Positions 7,016 to 9,969 of a stretch of 9,969 nt of DNA are shown here, piece after piece. The position numbers were made by a program, and so were the translations under genes. The stretch spans positions 1-9,969 of the forward strand of contig CANPZR010000076.1 in the NCBI GenBank assembly GCA_947589175.1, given 5' to 3'. Source of the stretch: an uncultured Lachnospiraceae bacterium (GTDB lineage Bacteria; Bacillota; Clostridia; Lachnospirales; Lachnospiraceae). The notes below the pieces were generated by a model. It saw nothing but the letters and a program-made list of their open reading frames with translations, was not told the DNA's origin and did no database searches. The first letter of the stretch is position 1. Each line of letters opens with the position of its first letter.

Positions 7016-9038
7016 ATGGAGGAAGATAATGCTTTATCAGAAGGGGATCGTGACGCTGATTTTATATTTCATTATGGAATTAGCCATTTTGTCAGTGACG
7101 GACGAACCTTATCATACCGACCGATTTACCTTTGAAAAACAGTATCAGACATATTTGAAACAGGTTCAGGGAAAATGTACCGATGAAAAGGAGGCATATT
7201 TAGAGAAAGAAGCAGAAAAGATTGCCGAAACAGAGGATTTTATGGCTGCACTGCAGGAAAAGTATTATTGTGGGAAAATATCGGAGCGCGAATATAAGAA
7301 AAGCAGAAAAGAAGCTTCTGACGTTTTAAAAAACAAAGATGGATTTGAGGCTTTGTATCAGCAATATCTTTATGTCTGTGAAGGGAAAGAAAATCATTAT
7401 TTTCTGAATGATAATGGCTGGAGCGGACTGTTGTCTGACAGTCGGGCGGATTTTCTTTTGGTTCTGGTCTTGACTTTATGGATTACACCTGTTTTTTGCC
7501 GGGAATATGAGACAGGGATGGATACTCTGATATTTATATCCAGACAGGGACGCAGCGCGAGAAACAGGAAAACAGCCATTTCCATATTGCTTTCTTTGGC
7601 TGCAGGGTTGGGAACTTCTCTGATGGAATTTCTTTTTTACCTGAATAAATACGGTCTTCCTAATGGCGGCTATCCTATACAAAGTATTGAGTATTTCGGA
7701 AATAGTGCGGCAAACTTTTCATTGTGGCAGCTCTGGAGCATGGGAATGGGAATGAAGCTTTTGGGATGTGTGTATTTTTCCCTGGAGGTTTTATTTCTAT
7801 CTACTGTGTTAAGAAAGCCGGCGCTCACGGCTCTGACAGCGATAGCAACAGCAGTAATCCCTTATATTTTTCTGCCGGATACTATATTTTCCAGATTGCC
7901 AATACCAGTAAATTTCTTGAAAGGGGCGGATTTCTGGAAGGGAAGCCAGTATCAGACGGATTTGCTAACGGGCAAGGAACGATTGATTTATAGAGAATTG
8001 TCAGGCAAAGAAATCGTATTTCTGATTTTGATGGCGGTATGTATCTGCATTTTATTTACCGTGGTAATTGCGGTGCGAAATAAAAATCAATTTGATATGA
8101 TAAGGCAGAAAAGGTCTTTCGGGAAAAAGCTGGTTTTGGGGAAAAGATGGATTCCCTTTTTGGTCATTTTTACAATAGTATTATCTGGCTGTTCCCTGAA
8201 GGAAACGACTGGAATGGAAGAAAAAATAAGTTATAACAGCAAGACATCTGATGAATATTGGGATGGTTCACGATATGTTTTTGTTTCGGAAGATAATAGT
8301 CCTGTTATGTCTGATAATTATGGCACCGAGCAAAAGTTAGCGTCGGATCCGCTGCTTGAAATGGGAGAGAACGCAGGGCGCAGTACTGAAATCAGTGAAA
8401 TTTTTGGGAACCGGGATTCAATATATTATTTGGAAATGGAAACAGAATTTCCTTTGGATAAGGTGGGAATAAACAACAGTACCAGAGAAACGGCGCGCAT
8501 TGTGCGTGTAGACAAAGAAACGCATCAGGAAAGTATTATTTTTGAAAAAGATGTCAGCGCCGGGAAAAATATATTGGGGATTGAATATGCTGTCAATAAT
8601 AAGTGGAATTTTCTGAAAGAATGTCAGAGTTTTTTCTTAAATGAATCTTTTTTGTTTTTTATATCTAATGATGGAAAAATACGGCGGGTAAACCGAAAGA
8701 CAATGGATATTACGCTGCTTCGTATGCAATTAAAGGAAAATATTGCTTTTGATGGAGAAAATATCTATTTCCTGGATGACGACAATATGTTGTGTAGTTA
8801 CCGAAGTATTGATGGAACGACGAAAAGACTGGAAAAGGTTATTGCAAGTTCTTTTTATTTATACGAAAACAGTATCTATTATACAAATTATCTGGATCAT
8901 GAGAAAATCTACAAATATAATCTGGCAGAGGAAAAGGCAGAATGTGTTGTGGATTGTAGGGCAGACAGTGTGTCGATGGAAAAGGGCAAATTGTATTATA
9001 TAGCTAAAGGTAATGGGAAGAAATATAACTTTTATTAG
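6996..9038 (+). CDS. ABC-2-type permease fused to an extracytoplasmic propeller-like domain via a lipobox-like segment
   Basis: A 680-aa two-part protein. Residues 1-360 form a permease like its neighbour: MRILRFEWRKI start, TM1 (about 15-33), a charged extracytoplasmic loop of about 115 residues, and five more segments at about 151-168, 192-215, 251-271, 277-295 and 338-358. The coupling-type motif FCREYETGMDTL (E170) follows TM2. A basic cytoplasmic stretch (about 368-384) leads to a seventh hydrophobic segment ending in LSGC (396-399), which looks exactly like a lipoprotein signal peptide. The remaining 280 residues carry propeller-type strands (NIYFLDDDN, SIYYTNY, KIYKYNLAEEKAE, KLYYIAKGNG) and should lie outside the membrane. 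The ATG at 6996 overlaps the previous gene by 20 nt. An internal ATG at 8097 could in principle yield a separate lipoprotein, but no ribosome site precedes it. Presumably it pairs with the first permease; the role of the fused domain is unknown. Confidence 0.82.
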   Translation: MRILRFEWRKIMLYQKGIVTLILYFIMELAILSVTDEPYHTDRFTFEKQYQTYLKQVQGKCTDEKEAYLEKEAEKIAETEDFMAALQEKYYCGKISEREYKKSRKEASDVLKNKDGFEALYQQYLYVCEGKENHYFLNDNGWSGLLSDSRADFLLVLVLTLWITPVFCREYETGMDTLIFISRQGRSARNRKTAISILLSLAAGLGTSLMEFLFYLNKYGLPNGGYPIQSIEYFGNSAANFSLWQLWSMGMGMKLLGCVYFSLEVLFLSTVLRKPALTALTAIATAVIPYIFLPDTIFSRLPIPVNFLKGADFWKGSQYQTDLLTGKERLIYRELSGKEIVFLILMAVCICILFTVVIAVRNKNQFDMIRQKRSFGKKLVLGKRWIPFLVIFTIVLSGCSLKETTGMEEKISYNSKTSDEYWDGSRYVFVSEDNSPVMSDNYGTEQKLASDPLLEMGENAGRSTEISEIFGNRDSIYYLEMETEFPLDKVGINNSTRETARIVRVDKETHQESIIFEKDVSAGKNILGIEYAVNNKWNFLKECQSFFLNESFLFFISNDGKIRRVNRKTMDITLLRMQLKENIAFDGENIYFLDDDNMLCSYRSIDGTTKRLEKVIASSFYLYENSIYYTNYLDHEKIYKYNLAEEKAECVVDCRADSVSMEKGKLYYIAKGNGKKYNFY

Positions 9039-9083
9039 TGCAATGCACAGGCTTGTCTGTCTGTAGGGTAAATCAGGAGTTTC

Positions 9084-9404
9084 CTATTTCTTCTTTTTCT
9101 GTTTTGGAGCTGGCAGTTCATCGTACATGGCGTTGAATAAACCTGTCAAAAACTCTCGGTTGTCAACTTCGTCTACCAACAACATCTCTTTTGCCCCCTC
9201 ATAGGGCAATTCATACGAAGCTGCTGGCATATAGTTGATTGCTGCTTTTATTGGTTTTACAAGCAGCCTGTCATCATAGATGCCGCCTATGATTTTGCCA
9301 CGGTAATAGATGATAAATTCACCCATCATAGCCCGATATGTAATTTCATCTAATTCGGATAATTGTTCTAAAATAAATTCTAAATATTCTTTATTCGACG
9401 CCAT
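9084..9404 (-). CDS. Small protein with TfoX/Sxy N-terminal domain
   Basis: A 106-aa protein encoded convergently to the transporter operon. Residues about 10-95 match the TfoX N-terminal domain pattern: an N-terminal helix (YLEFILEQLSEL), then YRAMMGEFIIYYRGKIIGG, then YDDRLLVKP and a helical C-terminal part ending in a lysine-rich tail (PKQKKKK). Full-length Sxy/TfoX competence regulators are about twice as long and carry a second helix-rich domain, which is absent here. A competence role should therefore not be assumed; many Firmicutes carry such stand-alone domains with no known function. The start ATG (9402-9404, complement) is supported by GAGGT on the minus strand (9411-9415) six bases upstream and by a well-spaced promoter further up. 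It is separated by 212 bp from the divergent alkylation-repair gene. Domain identification is fairly secure by motif. Confidence 0.85.
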   Translation of the reverse strand: MASNKEYLEFILEQLSELDEITYRAMMGEFIIYYRGKIIGGIYDDRLLVKPIKAAINYMPAASYELPYEGAKEMLLVDEVDNREFLTGLFNAMYDELPAPKQKKKK

Positions 9405-9461
9405 TATTCTACCTCAAATCTCAATTTAGTAGAGCAAGTCCAAAACTTCTCCTCTAATCCT

Positions 9462-9490
9462 GTTATACACTACTTCTCCGAAAAAGTCAA
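9462..9490 (-). promoter_or_regulatory. Sigma-70-type promoter for the TfoX-domain gene
   Basis: Read on the minus strand, TTGACT (complement of 9485-9490) and TATAAC (complement of 9462-9467) are separated by exactly 17 bp, a near-consensus housekeeping promoter. Transcription would start near 9455, giving a leader of about 50 nt before the ATG at 9404. Confidence 0.7.
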
Positions 9491-9558
9491 TGCCATCATA
9501 AGCGGATTCCCCTTTTTCTAAAAGGCAAGAAATTTTAATGGAATTGCATGTTCTGTTG

Positions 9559-9567
9559 TGGTATAAT
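9559..9567 (+). promoter_or_regulatory. Extended -10 promoter for the DNA alkylation repair gene
   Basis: TGGTATAAT (9559-9567) is a perfect TGnTATAAT extended -10 element located 49 bp before the ATG at 9617. No good -35 hexamer lies 16-18 bp upstream, which is common for extended -10 promoters. Transcription would start near 9574. Confidence 0.6.
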
Positions 9568-9616
9568 ATCGCTGTTGAATAATTAAACAATCAAGGTTTT
9601 ACGGAGAAAATCGCAG

Positions 9617-9969
9617 ATGAATAGAGATGAGATAGTGGCAGAATTATTCCGCTTGCAGGATAAGAAATATGCGGCCTTTCAGACTAAGTTAATACCGACG
9701 GTAGAAGCGGAAAGAATTATCGGTGTCAGGACACCAGAACTTCGTTCCTTTGCAAAGAGGCTATTCAAGGACGGGGACACAGCTTTATTTTTGGAGTGCC
9801 TTCCGCACCAATATTTCGATGAAAATCAACTGCATGCATTTGTGATATCTTTGGAGAAAGATTTTTATAAATGCGTTGCAGAAGTTGAAGCATTTCTTCC
9901 GTTTATTGATAACTGGGCTACATGTGATCAGCTTTCGCCAAAGGCTTTCAAAAAAGAGCCGGAGAAACT
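9617..9969 (+). CDS. AlkD-like DNA alkylation repair protein, 5' part (truncated by window end)
   Basis: The first 117 codons of a gene that runs off the window. The ATG at 9617 is preceded by GGAG (9603-9606) and an extended -10 promoter. The sequence fits the HEAT-like-repeat DNA alkylation repair family: an N-terminal helix MNRDEIVAELFRLQDKKYAAF, then a VRTPELRSFAKRL helix typical of the family, then a FIDNWATCDQL segment. The spacing W100-x3-D104 matches the Trp/Asp pair used by Bacillus cereus AlkD (W109 and D113) to recognise and excise N3- and N7-alkylated purines. The protein would be a cytoplasmic DNA glycosylase acting in base excision repair; about half of the usual 220-240 residues are visible. 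The family is quite certain; the rest of the active site lies outside the window. Confidence 0.88.
   Translation, partial: MNRDEIVAELFRLQDKKYAAFQTKLIPTVEAERIIGVRTPELRSFAKRLFKDGDTALFLECLPHQYFDENQLHAFVISLEKDFYKCVAEVEAFLPFIDNWATCDQLSPKAFKKEPEK

Noticed and set aside
8097..9038. Separate lipoprotein gene starting at the internal ATG at 8097
   Set aside because: The encoded N-terminus is a fine lipoprotein signal, but no Shine-Dalgarno sequence precedes it and the frame is continuous with the permease. It is described as a fusion, with the internal start kept only as an alternative.
9039..9083. Bidirectional terminator between the transporter operon and the TfoX-domain gene
   Set aside because: Only weak elements are present: a palindrome GTGCAATGCAC at 9038-9048 and a 5-bp stem at about 9047-9060, neither followed by a T-run. 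No convincing intrinsic terminator is visible for either strand.
1..9969. CRISPR arrays, tRNA or rRNA genes, insertion sequences, riboswitches
   Set aside because: No repeat-spacer pattern, cloverleaf, transposase-like reading frame, terminal inverted repeats or structured leader was seen. The only tandem repeat is the 11-bp pair at 600-621.

Overview
The window looks like chromosome from a low-to-moderate GC Gram-positive bacterium, most likely class Clostridia and plausibly a Lachnospiraceae-type gut anaerobe. This rests on AT-rich codon use, strong GGAG-type ribosome binding sites, tightly packed operons, A-stem/U-tract terminators and Gram-positive-style lipoproteins. The taxonomic call is inference; no rRNA or other phylogenetic marker is present.

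Layout. Positions 2-583 hold the 3' end of a gene cut by the window edge; its product looks like the last blades of an extracytoplasmic beta-propeller. A short intergenic region (584-685) carries a promoter with a perfect 11-bp tandem repeat. A two-component system follows: an OmpR-family response regulator (686-1357) and an overlapping HAMP/HisKA sensor kinase (1345-2613), closed by a strong intrinsic terminator (2655-2689). A second promoter, with the same 11-bp-phased TTGAC repeat, overlaps that terminator. It should drive a four-gene unit: a 724-aa lipoprotein with a propeller-like C-terminal half (2713-4887), an ABC ATPase (4902-5774), a six-helix permease (5771-7015), and a second permease whose C-terminus is fused to a propeller-like domain preceded by a lipobox-like segment (6996-9038). 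Beyond the operon lie a convergent small TfoX N-terminal-domain protein (9084-9404, minus strand), a divergent promoter region of about 210 bp, and the 5' part of an AlkD-like DNA alkylation repair gene (9617 to the window end).

Working model (inference). The kinase senses an envelope signal and phosphorylates the regulator. The regulator binds phased TTGAC half-sites at its own promoter and at the transporter promoter. The induced ABC-2-type exporter has one ATPase and two unequal permeases. It is unusual in bringing two extracytoplasmic propeller-like modules, one on a separate lipoprotein and one fused to a permease. The layout resembles exporter systems for antimicrobial or lipid compounds that are paired with two-component systems, but the substrate cannot be read from the sequence. 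The truncated gene at the left edge shares the C-terminal propeller pattern, so a related module may lie just upstream.
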